A DNA stretch of 64,000 nt from positions 1 through 64,000 of the forward strand of contig JAFQQI010000052.1 in NCBI GenBank assembly GCA_017411305.1. The letters are read 5' to 3'. Under the pieces are notes generated by a model. It was given only the letters and a program-made list of their open reading frames with translations, had not been told where the DNA came from and did not search any database. The translations under genes were made by a program, and so were the position numbers. This document shows, piece after piece, positions 53,894 to 62,432 of the stretch (its first letter is position 1; the number at the start of each line of letters is the position of its first letter). The stretch is from Lachnospiraceae bacterium (GTDB lineage: Bacteria; Bacillota; Clostridia; Lachnospirales; Lachnospiraceae).

Positions 53894-55261
53894 ATGAATA
53901 TTACACACATTGCAAGCTATGAAAATAACTGTTGGGTAAATGAAAATGTCTGCACCGGTGCTAACAGCACCGGACATATCAGCAATCCTGCGGATATCTT
54001 AACCCTAACAGGTGAAGAACGCCAGAGTATACTTGGTTTTGGCGGCTGCTTTAACGAGCTGGGCTGGGAAGCCTTAAATCTTGCCAAACCGGAGCAAAAG
54101 GAAGCCTTTTTACAGGAGCTTTTTGAAGAAAAAAACTGTAATTTCAATTACGGCAGAATTCCGGTCGGTGCCAATGATTTCAGTATTAAATGGTACAGCT
54201 GTGATGAAGAAGAGGATGACTACGCTCTGGAGCACTTCAACATTGAGCGGGACAAAAAATATACCATCCCCTTTGTTCGGGAAGCCATGAAATATCAAAA
54301 GGACTTTACCTTGTTTGCTTCTCCCTGGAGTCCGCCCACCTGGATGAAAACCAAGCAGGTTTACAACTACGGCCGAATCCGTATGGAGGAAAAAGTTCTT
54401 AAGGCTTATGCTGAATATTTTGTAAAATTTGTGCAAGCTTATGCAAAGGAAGGCATAGATATTTCTCAAATCCATGTTCAAAACGAGCCTATGGCAGACC
54501 AGAAATTCCCCTCCTGCCTTTGGTACGGAGAGGACATGAGAGACTTTATCAGAGATTACTTAGGCCCTGCTTTTGAAAAGGCCGGACTGAATACCGAGCT
54601 TTGGCTGGGAACCATCAACGGACCCTTTATGGATTTCATGGTACCCGGCAGTGCCCCTTTCTGTGAGCATTATGACCAGTTTGCCAATACTGTTTTGTCC
54701 GACGAAAAGGCCAGAAGCTATATCACCGGTATAGGTCTTCAATGGGGCGGCAAGCATGTGATGATGCAAATTCGGGACAGCTACCCGTACCTGCGTTACA
54801 TGAATACCGAAAGTGAATGCGGTGACGGCCAAAACAGTTGGGAACACATGGAATACATTTTCAACCAGATGTGGTTCTATATCAGAAACGGTGCAGAACG
54901 CTACACCTATTGGAACATGGCATTGAAGGATGACAGCATCTCCAGCTGGGGCTGGGAACAGAATTCCTTGTGTACCGTCAATCCCGAAACCGGAGAATTG
55001 AAAAAGCAACCGGAATTTTATTTGATGAAGCATCTTTCCCACTTTGTCAAAAACGGCGCCAAAGTACTGGCAACTGCGGGACACTTTACCACTAACACTA
55101 TGGCTTTTGAAAATACAGACGGCAGTATTATTCTAGTTGTCGGCAGCAACATGAATCATGACAGGGAATTTGCTTTTAAGTACAAGGACATTGAATTTAC
55201 TGCAAGTATTCCTGCGCATAGTATTCACACTTTCTGTATAAAAAGGAACGATAAAGAATAG
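53894..55261 (+). CDS. GH30 family glycosidase, intracellular
   Basis: 455 residues, no signal peptide. The (beta/alpha)8 barrel carries acid/base VQNEPM (Glu198) and nucleophile MNTESECG (Glu306); SILGFGGCFNELGWEAL near the start and SPPTWMKT are typical of GH30. The C-terminal beta domain (about 385-455) is the usual side domain. Likely acts on beta-glucosides, beta-1,6-glucan or beta-xylosides; the subfamily is not certain. AAGGAG lies 8 bases before the ATG. Confidence 0.92.
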   Translation: MNITHIASYENNCWVNENVCTGANSTGHISNPADILTLTGEERQSILGFGGCFNELGWEALNLAKPEQKEAFLQELFEEKNCNFNYGRIPVGANDFSIKWYSCDEEEDDYALEHFNIERDKKYTIPFVREAMKYQKDFTLFASPWSPPTWMKTKQVYNYGRIRMEEKVLKAYAEYFVKFVQAYAKEGIDISQIHVQNEPMADQKFPSCLWYGEDMRDFIRDYLGPAFEKAGLNTELWLGTINGPFMDFMVPGSAPFCEHYDQFANTVLSDEKARSYITGIGLQWGGKHVMMQIRDSYPYLRYMNTESECGDGQNSWEHMEYIFNQMWFYIRNGAERYTYWNMALKDDSISSWGWEQNSLCTVNPETGELKKQPEFYLMKHLSHFVKNGAKVLATAGHFTTNTMAFENTDGSIILVVGSNMNHDREFAFKYKDIEFTASIPAHSIHTFCIKRNDKE

Positions 55262-55295
55262 CAGTTGTTACAGCATTACAAGTTTATAACATTAG

Positions 55296-55328
55296 AAAAC
55301 CGGAAGTCATATACTGACCTCCGGTTTT
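55296..55328 (+). terminator. Bidirectional terminator between GH30 and MCP
   Basis: AAAACCGGAAGTCA / TGACCTCCGGTTTT with a 5-base loop and T on both sides, one mismatch. Confidence 0.88.
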
Positions 55329-55355
55329 TCTATCAACATTTATGCCAAATACTTC

Positions 55356-57437
55356 TTATACTATAAAGCCTTCTAAAATCTCTGTTAAATCCTTTGCTCT
55401 CTTTTCAAGCACTTCTGCCGCCTTATCAAGCTCTTCAATAGAAGCAAGCTGTTTATTAGCTGTTTCATATACATTCGCAGAGCCTGCTGCAGACTGTGCC
55501 GAAATCGCGGAAATGGCGGAAATGGAAGAAAGTGTTGTACTTCTGTCTTCTTCCATACTGCTTACATTGGCATTAATCATATTTAATGCATCAAGCAGTT
55601 CTTTCATCTGCACGCCGATTCTGTCAAACGAATCTGTTGTCAGGGAAACTGCCTTCTGCTGGCTGTCAACAATACCTTCTGCTTCTCTGGCTACATCAGT
55701 AACTTCTTGTGTATTCAAGGTAATTTCCTGTACAATGCCTGCAATCTGATCTGCAGAACGTGCTGATTCGTCTGCAAGCTTTCTGATTTCCTGTGCAACT
55801 ACCGCAAAGCCTTTTCCCGCTTCTCCTGCTCTTGCTGCTTCAATAGATGCATTCAAGGAAAGCAGCGTTGTCTGTTCTGCAATTTCATTGATTGCTTCTA
55901 TAATGGTTCCGATAGACTTGGATTTTTCTGCCAGTTTTTCAATAGCATCAATAATAGTAGCAGTAATCTGTGTGGTAGAATGTGTGCTTTCTTTCAGCTG
56001 CACCACCGATTCCATACCGGTTTCAATTACCTCCTCTGTACCGTTTGCAAGCACATTAATCTGTCCGGAGTTTTCGGCAACCTTTTCAATTCTGCCTGAT
56101 AAAGAATCCATTCTGTTTAAGCAATCCTCGGACTCACTGTCCAGATTGCCCATTCCTTGGCTCATTTCGGAAATTTCAGACTGAATATCCCTGGAAGTCA
56201 AAAGGAAATTTTCGGAAGCGGCAGCCATTCCTGTTGCAGCTGTTCCCAGTTCCCCATTCACCTCTTTAATACTACTTACCAGCAGCTTCATATGGGCTAC
56301 CATGTCGGAAATACCTTCAGCCAAAAGCTTGAATTCATCTTTTCTCTTGGTTTTTACTTCTACAGTCAAATCACCGTCAGAAACCTTCTTTAATTTATGA
56401 ATCATATTATAGATGGCATCACCATACTGTTTCGCAAGCAAAGAACCCAGGGCAATCGCAACGATACTTGCCACAATAACCAGAATTCTGGAAAACTGCT
56501 GGATATCTGCAGTTTGTCCGATAATTGTTTCCTGAGGAATCAATGCACAAATCATGGCACCTCTTCCGTCAAGCTTGGAGTACAGGAACAAATATTTTTC
56601 ATTTTCCACATAAGAAAATCCACTCAGTTCTTCACTTACCATTGCTGCATCCACATAGTCCTTGCCTACAAAGGCAGTTCCTTCCACAGATGCAGACAGG
56701 GAAGATAATAATTCTTTATTATCGGCAGTGACAAAGCCTACGATACTGCCCTCACCGGCATCCAAGGAAGATAACGTACTCTCTAATACATCTCTTTTGA
56801 TATCAACAATCATCAGTGCCTTAATTCCGTTAAAGGACCGTACCAGTCTGGCACCGTACTTGCTGCTGTCAGTCATCAGCTTATCATCCACATCACTCTG
56901 ATTACTTACCAGCACAAACTTAAAAGTATCCACAAGTGCCATCTGCCCCTGTTCTGTGGCAGTGTAGACAGAATAAAGACCTTCTTCTTTGGTCTGAGAT
57001 GTAGTAATAGGCACCTGGGTATCCGTAATGAAATATACGTTGGATACAAGCGCATCTGTAGTTACTGCATGAGTCAAATCATCCATATATTGTCCGGGAA
57101 GCGCACCGTGTACTGCACTGTCGTTGTCATACAGTCCTTTAAAGAACTTCTGTAATTCACTGTCATTTATGTACTCTTTATAATTGGACTGCACCGTATC
57201 AAAGGACAGCTTCAGATACTGATTCATCATCTGCATGGTCTGATTGGTAGATGTCTCATAGCTTTCAATGATCTGTGCGGATGCCTTCTGGTAGGAAACC
57301 AATCCCAAAATGATAATAAAAATAACAGGTATTAAAAAAGACCCAATGAGTTTAAACCTGATTCTTTGGAACACCGGAATTGGGTTCTTAGTTACTTTTC
57401 TATCTTTAATTTTTTTCTTTTTTTCAACAGTTTTCAA
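55356..57437 (-). CDS. Methyl-accepting chemotaxis protein
   Basis: 693 residues. Basic N-terminus, TM1 (about 31-49), an extracytoplasmic dCACHE-like sensor (about 50-315), TM2 (about 316-335), HAMP (about 336-390) and signalling coiled coil with tip [21 protein letters not shown]. The start codon is TTG: GGAGG lies 8 bases before it and no ATG fits. It is convergent with GH30 through a shared terminator. Similar in layout to the receptor at the end of the arabinan operon but without that protein's long charged N-terminus. Confidence 0.92.
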   Translation of the reverse strand: MKTVEKKKKIKDRKVTKNPIPVFQRIRFKLIGSFLIPVIFIIILGLVSYQKASAQIIESYETSTNQTMQMMNQYLKLSFDTVQSNYKEYINDSELQKFFKGLYDNDSAVHGALPGQYMDDLTHAVTTDALVSNVYFITDTQVPITTSQTKEEGLYSVYTATEQGQMALVDTFKFVLVSNQSDVDDKLMTDSSKYGARLVRSFNGIKALMIVDIKRDVLESTLSSLDAGEGSIVGFVTADNKELLSSLSASVEGTAFVGKDYVDAAMVSEELSGFSYVENEKYLFLYSKLDGRGAMICALIPQETIIGQTADIQQFSRILVIVASIVAIALGSLLAKQYGDAIYNMIHKLKKVSDGDLTVEVKTKRKDEFKLLAEGISDMVAHMKLLVSSIKEVNGELGTAATGMAAASENFLLTSRDIQSEISEMSQGMGNLDSESEDCLNRMDSLSGRIEKVAENSGQINVLANGTEEVIETGMESVVQLKESTHSTTQITATIIDAIEKLAEKSKSIGTIIEAINEIAEQTTLLSLNASIEAARAGEAGKGFAVVAQEIRKLADESARSADQIAGIVQEITLNTQEVTDVAREAEGIVDSQQKAVSLTTDSFDRIGVQMKELLDALNMINANVSSMEEDRSTTLSSISAISAISAQSAAGSANVYETANKQLASIEELDKAAEVLEKRAKDLTEILEGFIV

Positions 57438-57565
57438 AATGAATTCCTCCGAAATTATTCAAAAACAACAATACATACCACTGGTACTATTTTACCATGT
57501 TAAAGAATTTGCATCAATATCTTTGTGGCATCAATCGTCTTACATTTATTTTTCTGCAAATTATA

Positions 57566-57593
57566 AAGGAGTAAATCCGAAGATTTACTCCTT
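57566..57593 (-). terminator. Terminator of ilvE
   Basis: 12-bp perfect stem AAGGAGTAAATC / GATTTACTCCTT; on the minus strand the loop is TTCG, followed by TATAATTT. Confidence 0.75.
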
Positions 57594-57640
57594 GTCTTGC
57601 TTAATATAACGTACTGTTTTCCATTGTTCTTTGTTGTATA

Positions 57641-58666
57641 TTATTTTACTTCTACAACCCAACCTTCAGGAGCCTTGATGGAGCCCATCTGGATTCCTGT
57701 TAATGTTTCATACAGCTTCTTGGTAATAGGTCCCATTTCTGTCATACCGCTGGGCAGGCAGATTTCCTTACCATGGTCTACAATCTTTCCTACAGGAGAG
57801 ATAACTGCTGCTGTACCGCAAAGACCACATTCTGCCATATCCTTTACTTCCTCTAAAGGAATCTCTCTCTCTTCTGCTTCCAAACCAAGGTATTCCTGTG
57901 CCACCTGAATCAGCGAACGTCTGGTAATAGAAGGAAGGATACTGTTAGACTTAGGAGTTACAACCTTACCATCTCTTGTTACAAATAAGAAGTTTGCTCC
58001 GCCGGTTTCTTCTACATAGGTTCTGGTCGCAGCATCAAGATACATATTCTCATCATAGCCCTGCTTATGCGCATCTACGATTGCATGTAAGCTCATAGCA
58101 TAGTTAAGTCCTGCCTTAATATGTCCTGTTCCGTTAGGTGCTGCACGGTCAAAATCACACACACGGATGGTAAGAGGTTTCACGCCGCCCTTGAAATAAG
58201 GACCAACGGGAGTTGTTAAGATACGGAACTGATATTCATCCGCAGGCTTTACACCGATAACGGGGTTGCTTCCGAACATGTAGGGACGAACATAAAGTGT
58301 TGCACCGCTTCCGTAAGGGGGAACGTATGCTTCATTCGCCTTAACTACCTTAATCACTGCTTCAATAAATTTATCCTGAGGAAATACAGGCATTTCAAGA
58401 CGTGCTGCACTCTGCGCCATTCTTTCTGCGTTTAAATCAGGGCGGAAAGTAACAATTCTGCCATCTTGTGTTGTGTAAGCCTTCATTCCTTCAAAAACAG
58501 TCTGCGCATACTGTAATACGCCTGCACATTCATTTATGACGACGTTAGCATCCTCTGTAAGTATGCCGTCATCCCAGGCGCCATCTTTAAAATTGGATAC
58601 GAATCTGTAGTCTGTTTGTACATAGCCAAATCCGAGATTAGCCCAATCAATGTTTTTCTTTTCCAT
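57641..58666 (-). CDS. ilvE: Branched-chain amino acid aminotransferase
   Basis: 341 residues, PLP fold type IV. It shows VFEGMKAY near the N-terminus, the conserved GLNYAMSLHAIVDAHKQGYDENMYLDAATRTYVEETGGANFLFV block (Lys and Glu of the PLP site) and CGTAAVISPVG. It moves the amino group between Leu, Ile or Val and 2-oxoglutarate. AAGGAG precedes ATG 58666; the frame extends upstream only without a start site. A promoter-like TTGACT / TAATAA pair sits at 58719-58746 on the minus strand, inside the folA terminator. Confidence 0.95.
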   Translation of the reverse strand: MEKKNIDWANLGFGYVQTDYRFVSNFKDGAWDDGILTEDANVVINECAGVLQYAQTVFEGMKAYTTQDGRIVTFRPDLNAERMAQSAARLEMPVFPQDKFIEAVIKVVKANEAYVPPYGSGATLYVRPYMFGSNPVIGVKPADEYQFRILTTPVGPYFKGGVKPLTIRVCDFDRAAPNGTGHIKAGLNYAMSLHAIVDAHKQGYDENMYLDAATRTYVEETGGANFLFVTRDGKVVTPKSNSILPSITRRSLIQVAQEYLGLEAEEREIPLEEVKDMAECGLCGTAAVISPVGKIVDHGKEICLPSGMTEMGPITKKLYETLTGIQMGSIKAPEGWVVEVK

Positions 58667-58744
58667 AGTTTTGCGCTCCTTATGTATTTTTCTATTAGAA
58701 TAAAAATTTTCCTTTCTATTATTAACCTTTTTTATCAAAAAGTC

Positions 58745-58772
58745 AATAGCCTGTCTTTACAGACAGGCTATT
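58745..58772 (-). terminator. Terminator of folA
   Basis: Perfect 12-bp arms AATAGCCTGTCT / AGACAGGCTATT with TTAC loop; GACTTTTT follows on the minus strand. Confidence 0.85.
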
Positions 58773-58855
58773 TTCAACTTTCTAAACGGTTTATTAATAT
58801 TTACGTTTTCTGCTGTTCTTATTTCCTTGTTGCTTCTTGACCATATCTCTATTTG

Positions 58856-59344
58856 CTATTTTTTCTCATATTTAAGGAAATGATAGGTTAAATCAAAATA
58901 AACCTGTTCATCGCTATCCGCCGTAATCTTCCACTCCGGCATTTCATCCAGATTCGGGAAATAAGCATCTGCTTCATAGGCATGATCAATTTTAGTCACA
59001 TGCGCTACATTGCAGTACGGAAGCAACTGCTTATAAATACTGTCTCCGCCGATGATATAAATATCCTCATCATTGTATTTCTTCAGTTCCTCTAGCAATT
59101 CATCCACACTATGCACCACAATGGCATCCTTCACCTTATAGTTCGGATTGGTTGACATAATAATGTTAGTTCTGTTCTTAAGCGGAAGCCCCTGCGGAAA
59201 GGTTTCCAAAGTCTTTCTCCCTAGAACCACTACCTTTCCGGTGGTTTCTTCTCGGAAGAATTTGTGATCCGCCGGAATCCTTACCAACAGCTCATTTTTA
59301 TTTCCAATGGCCCAGTTTTCATCTACCGCTACTATTAAATTCAT
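58856..59344 (-). CDS. folA: Dihydrofolate reductase
   Basis: 162 residues. LIVAVDENWAIGNKNELLVRIPADHKFFREETTGKVVVLGRKTLETFP contains the N-terminal strand, the Met20-type loop and the NADPH-binding GRKT. The active-site acid is the Asp of PADHKFF. YIIGGDSIYKQLLP completes the family pattern. It regenerates tetrahydrofolate after ThyA, which is encoded upstream beyond the repeat array. ATG at 59344 has GAGGT 5 bases upstream. Confidence 0.95.
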   Translation of the reverse strand: MNLIVAVDENWAIGNKNELLVRIPADHKFFREETTGKVVVLGRKTLETFPQGLPLKNRTNIIMSTNPNYKVKDAIVVHSVDELLEELKKYNDEDIYIIGGDSIYKQLLPYCNVAHVTKIDHAYEADAYFPNLDEMPEWKITADSDEQVYFDLTYHFLKYEKK

Positions 59345-59384
59345 TTTATACCTCACACCTACTAATTCTGCGTTTTTTTCATTA

Positions 59385-59853
59385 AAGCGGACTCTTTTTG
59401 CTTCCCTGCTCCGCTTTTTCTTACTTTTCTTCCTTTAAGCGGACGGCTCTTACTTCCACGCTCCGCCTTTTCTTACTTTTCTTCCTTTAAGCGGACGGCT
59501 TACGATTCCCTGCTCCGCTTGTTCTTGCTTTTCTTCTTTTAAGCGGACATCTTACGATTCCACGCTCCTCTTTTTCTTACTTTTCTTCTCTTAAGCGGAC
59601 ATCTTACAATTCTTCGCTCCGCCTTTTCTTGCTTTTCTTCTTTTAAGCGGACAGCTCCTGCTTCCTCGCTCCGCTTTTTCTCACTTTTTCTTCACTTAAG
59701 CGGACATCTTACAATTCCTCGCTCCGCCTTTTCTTGCTTTTCTTCTTTTAAGCGGACAGCTCATGTTTCCGCGCTCCGCTTTTTCTTGCTTTTTTTCTTT
59801 TAAGCGGACATCTTACAATTCTTCGCTCCGCCTTTTCCTGCTTTTCTTTTCAA
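59385..59853. repeat. Nine-copy 52-bp tandem repeat between folA and thyA
   Basis: AAGCGGA begins at 59385, 59437, 59489, 59541, 59593, 59645, 59698, 59750 and 59802: steps of 52 bases with one of 53. Each unit has AAGCGGAC, about 17 variable bases, then GCTCCGC and a pyrimidine-rich TTTTCTT stretch. Within most units AAGCGGA can pair with TCCGCTT or TCCGCC; the fourth unit (CTCCTC) cannot. On the plus strand each hairpin is followed by T residues. 52 is not a multiple of 3, so no repetitive protein is encoded. Nothing else is visible between the two genes (59345-59857). Confidence 0.88.
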
Positions 59854-59857
59854 CATA

Positions 59858-60706
59858 TCAGATAGCAATCGGTATATTCAGAATTTGCTCACCCGTTACA
59901 TAATTTTCTACCTTAACATCATTTCTTGTGAACTGATAAAAGTCCTTGATTTCAGGATTCAGCCAAAAGGTAGGAGCATCATAGCAGGGTCTTGCTATTA
60001 ATTCTTCTATAATCGGAATATGTCTGTCATAAATATGGGCATCCGCAATCACGTGTACCAGCTCACCCACCTTCATGTCGCATACCTGCGCCAGCATATG
60101 CACCAATACCGCATACTGTGCCACATTCCAGTTGTTTGCTGCAAGCACATCCTGGGAACGCTGATTTAAAATTGCATTTAAGGTCAGCTTATCATCGCCC
60201 TTCTTCTGGGTCACGTTAAAGGTCATGCTGTAAGCACATGGATACAGGTTCATTTCGTGTAAATCCTGATGTACATAAATATTGGTCATAATACGTCGGC
60301 TGAACGGATTATTTTTCAAATCATAGATTACCCTGTCTACCTGATCCATCATGCCTTCTTTATACTGATGCTTCACACCAAGCTGATAGCCGTAAGCTTT
60401 ACCGATGGAACCGTCTGCATCTGCCCATTCATCCCAGATATGGCTATGCAGATCATTAATATTATTAGACTTCTGTTGCCAAATCCAAAGCACTTCATCA
60501 GTAGCACTCTTAAGTGCTGTTCTGCGAAGTGTTAAAAGGGGAAATTCCTTGGACAAATCATAGCGGTTTACCACACCGAATTTCTTAATAGTATACGCCG
60601 GGGTTCCGTCTTCCCAATGGGGTCTTACCTTTTCTCCTTCCGTACTGGTTCCGTTTGTTAAAATATCTTTACACATATCAATAAAGATTTTATCTGCCAT
60701 GCTCAT
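59858..60706 (-). CDS. thyA: Thymidylate synthase
   Basis: 282 residues. It has the folate and dUMP-binding blocks: RRTALKSATDEVLWIWQQ, NPFSRRIMTNIYVHQDL (Arg pair for phosphate), active Cys in LYPCAYSM, QRSQDVLAANNWNVAQYAVL and DAHIYDRHIP. Two usual features differ: PCH reads PCA, and LGxPFN reads AANNWN, so this is a divergent branch of ThyA. It methylates dUMP to dTMP and oxidises folate, the step reversed by FolA downstream. ATG at 60706 has AAAGGA 10 bases upstream. Confidence 0.93.
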   Translation of the reverse strand: MSMADKIFIDMCKDILTNGTSTEGEKVRPHWEDGTPAYTIKKFGVVNRYDLSKEFPLLTLRRTALKSATDEVLWIWQQKSNNINDLHSHIWDEWADADGSIGKAYGYQLGVKHQYKEGMMDQVDRVIYDLKNNPFSRRIMTNIYVHQDLHEMNLYPCAYSMTFNVTQKKGDDKLTLNAILNQRSQDVLAANNWNVAQYAVLVHMLAQVCDMKVGELVHVIADAHIYDRHIPIIEELIARPCYDAPTFWLNPEIKDFYQFTRNDVKVENYVTGEQILNIPIAI

Positions 60707-60762
60707 TGTTTTATTGTCCTTTCCTGACAATTCTTCTTGCTACTTCAGAATTACACTTCCTG

Positions 60763-62358
60763 TTAGTCCCACTTATCACATAATGAATTAATCTGGTCTG
60801 CAAACTTCGCCAAATCCTTGTTTGCTCCGCCTTCATTTTTGCGGATGACATTCATCAGTCTCTGTCCTGCTGCCAATAGTCTGCCGTAAACATCGGAAAC
60901 AAGCTTAGGCTTCTTCTTTACATAAACAGGCTGTCCTTCATATTCCAGTTTACCGGAAGCAAGATTAAAGACCGTACCGCTATACGGTGCATATGCCTTA
61001 ATTCCGTGCTCTACCTGCAAGCATTCCGCAAAAGATTTACACACCTCATCCTCACCATGTACCACAAATACCTTGCGGGGCTTTTCTTCAAAGCCTTCTA
61101 TCCATTCTAGCAGACCATTTTTGTCCGCATGACCGGAAAGACCTGATAATGTCCGAATCGAAGCTCGTACCTCGACAGGCTCTCCGAACAGCTTAACTTC
61201 ATCCACACCTTCAACTAAAATTCTGCCCAAGGTACCTACCGACTGGTATCCCACAAAGAGAACCGTACATTCCGGTCTCCATAAATTGTGTTTCAGATGA
61301 TGCCGGATTCTGCCGGCTTCACACATACCGGAAGCGGAAATAATTACTTTAGGTGTATTTTCAAAGTTAATCGCTTTGGACTCATCACTGGTAATAGAAA
61401 GGCGAAGTCCCGGAAATGCGATGGGATTGATTCCCTTACTTACCAGTTCCATTGCTTCTGCATCAAAGCAGTTTATTTCATTTTTGTGGAAAATGCCTGT
61501 GGCTTCCACAGCCAACGGACTGTCCACATATACCGGGAAATCTGCATGACGCTCTATCAATTTATCTTCTTTTATCTTACGGATAAAATAAAGCATCTCC
61601 TGGGTTCTTCCTACCGCAAAGGAAGGAATTACCACATTACCGCCGCGGTCAAAAGTCTCCTGCAAAATCTGTGTCAATTCGCCGATGTAATCCGGTCTTT
61701 CAGCACTATGCAACCTGTCGCCGTAAGTAGACTCCATTACCACATAATCTGCCTGTGCTGTCAATGACGGATCTTTTAAAAGCGGCTGGTCTTTATTGCC
61801 GATATCTCCTGAGAAAACAACCTTTCTTGTTGTGTTTTCTTCTGTCAGCCAAACCTCAATACTGGAGGAACCGAGTAAATGACCGATATCGGTAAACCGA
61901 ATCTGAACACCCTCGCAAATATCTATTTTCTCATCATAGGGACAAGGTACGATTCTTTTGATGGCATCATCCGCATCTTCCATATTAAAAAGCGGTTCAT
62001 GGGGTGTTACTTTGCTGCTTCGCTTTGCTTTACGGCTTTTCCATTCTGCCTCTTGCATCTGGATGTGGGCGCAATCGCGAAGCATGATACTGCACAAATC
62101 CGCCGTTGCCTTAGTGGAAAAAATTTTCCCTTTAAATCCTCTTGCCGAAAGCAAAGGCAACATACCGGAATGATCCACATGGGCATGAGTCAAAAACACA
62201 TAATCTATCAGGGATTCCGCTACAGGAAGAGGCTCATTTTCAAGTACATTAACACCTTGTTCCATGCCATAATCCACCAGAATATGCTTGCCACATGCCT
62301 CCAAGTAATGACAACTGCCGGTAACTTCATGGGCTGCCCCAACAAAAATCAGTTTCAT
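60763..62358 (-). CDS. MBL-fold beta-CASP ribonuclease-like protein
   Basis: 531 residues. The metallo-beta-lactamase core has VFLTHAHVDHSGMLP (about 54-68), FSGDIG and a later HADKNGL; the beta-CASP insertion follows (SFAVGRTQEMLYFI, SASGMCEAGRIRHHLKHNLW). This architecture is seen in CPSF73/YSH1-type RNA nucleases. It is distinct in length and C-terminus from RNase J. Probably acts in RNA processing or decay. AAGGAGG lies 5 bases before the ATG. Confidence 0.9.
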   Translation of the reverse strand: MKLIFVGAAHEVTGSCHYLEACGKHILVDYGMEQGVNVLENEPLPVAESLIDYVFLTHAHVDHSGMLPLLSARGFKGKIFSTKATADLCSIMLRDCAHIQMQEAEWKSRKAKRSSKVTPHEPLFNMEDADDAIKRIVPCPYDEKIDICEGVQIRFTDIGHLLGSSSIEVWLTEENTTRKVVFSGDIGNKDQPLLKDPSLTAQADYVVMESTYGDRLHSAERPDYIGELTQILQETFDRGGNVVIPSFAVGRTQEMLYFIRKIKEDKLIERHADFPVYVDSPLAVEATGIFHKNEINCFDAEAMELVSKGINPIAFPGLRLSITSDESKAINFENTPKVIISASGMCEAGRIRHHLKHNLWRPECTVLFVGYQSVGTLGRILVEGVDEVKLFGEPVEVRASIRTLSGLSGHADKNGLLEWIEGFEEKPRKVFVVHGEDEVCKSFAECLQVEHGIKAYAPYSGTVFNLASGKLEYEGQPVYVKKKPKLVSDVYGRLLAAGQRLMNVIRKNEGGANKDLAKFADQINSLCDKWD

Positions 62359-62432
62359 ACCTTTCCCTCCTTATACACAAATGCCGCTTCGCGTCGCTTG
62401 TTTTTCTTATTGCGCTATTACATTATACCACA

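Noticed and set aside
59385..59853. CRISPR array
   Set aside because: The whole 52-base unit is repeated, with no unique spacers between constant repeats, and no cas genes are near.
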